Of a stretch of DNA of 6,588 nucleotides, positions 6,511 to 6,588 are shown piece by piece. Source of the stretch: UBA7396 sp964404065 (GTDB lineage: Bacteria; Patescibacteriota; Gracilibacteria; BD1-5; UBA6164); contig CAYOIP010000055.1 of the NCBI GenBank assembly GCA_964404065.1, positions 1-6,588 of the forward strand, written 5' to 3'. The translations under genes were made by a program, and so were the position numbers. The notes beneath the pieces are model-generated. The model made no database searches and was not told where the DNA came from. It saw nothing but the letters and a program-made list of their open reading frames with translations. How positions within the stretch are numbered: position 1 is the stretch's first letter; the number at the start of each line of letters is the position of its first letter.

Positions 6511-6588
6511 ATGAACAAATTAAAATATATTTTATGAATTATTTTTATATTTTTTATTTTTACAGAAACTGGCATTTGATATGATTTA
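6511..6588 (+). CDS. Start of a membrane or secreted protein, cut by window edge
   Basis: Twenty-six codons are visible, open to the right edge with two UGA as glycine. The product starts M-N-K-L-K-Y followed by a strongly hydrophobic run (I-L-G-I-I-F-I-F-F-I-F), as in a signal peptide or N-terminal membrane anchor. It has its own near-consensus promoter and is separated from the upstream operon by a strong terminator. Function cannot be judged from this fragment. Confidence 0.6.

Noticed and set aside
1..6588. Window as a complete circular plasmid
   Set aside because: Joining the ends gives no terminal overlap. It would end the rightmost gene at 31 residues and run the replication gene antisense through that gene and its promoter. 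Not supported, though not excluded.
1..6588. CRISPR array, tRNA or rRNA genes
   Set aside because: No regularly spaced repeats with spacers, and no tRNA or rRNA signature sequence seen on either strand.

Overview
This very AT-rich window most likely comes from a member of the Absconditabacteria/Gracilibacteria lineage (BD1-5/SR1), which reads UGA as glycine (genetic code 25). Read with the standard code, it shows only fragments. Reading UGA as an amino acid opens five long or medium reading frames and two short ones. Glycine is the right choice over tryptophan. The largest gene has about 43 in-frame UGA codons against about 10 GGN and a single UGG. UGA also falls where glycine is expected, as in N-G, D-G and K-G turns and in the K-H-G-Y-H-I-H-F motif of the replication protein.

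Layout. Minus strand, read right to left: a possible structured RNA of about 206 nt (5693 to 5488) ends in an intrinsic terminator placed directly before a secreted-protein gene (4718-5485). A second secreted-protein gene follows 23 bases later (3867-4694), then a terminator. Next is a 647-residue membrane-anchored, beta-rich surface protein (1858-3801), followed by two tandem terminators. Last is a primase-like replication protein that runs off the left edge (1-1661). Plus strand: an unrecognised 72-residue protein (6012-6230), a 59-residue ribbon-helix-helix DNA-binding protein (6246-6425) with a strong terminator, then a promoter close to consensus and the start of a membrane or secreted protein cut by the right edge (6511-6588). 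The two gene sets diverge from a 526-base intergenic region (5486-6011) that holds the possible RNA and two abutting palindromes.

Interpretation. A primase-type replication protein, a small ribbon-helix-helix regulator, a structured divergent intergenic region and accessory surface or secreted genes together suggest a small plasmid or other mobile element. This is inference: no partition, mobilisation, integrase or capsid gene is visible. Organisms of this lineage live attached to other bacteria, so the exported proteins could act at the host contact, but nothing in their sequence proves that.

The most notable signal is the intergenic RNA. An 18-bp and a 14-bp helix have interleaved arms (pseudoknot topology). 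Their mismatches are C/A on the plus strand but G-U pairs on the minus strand, which argues for minus-strand transcription.
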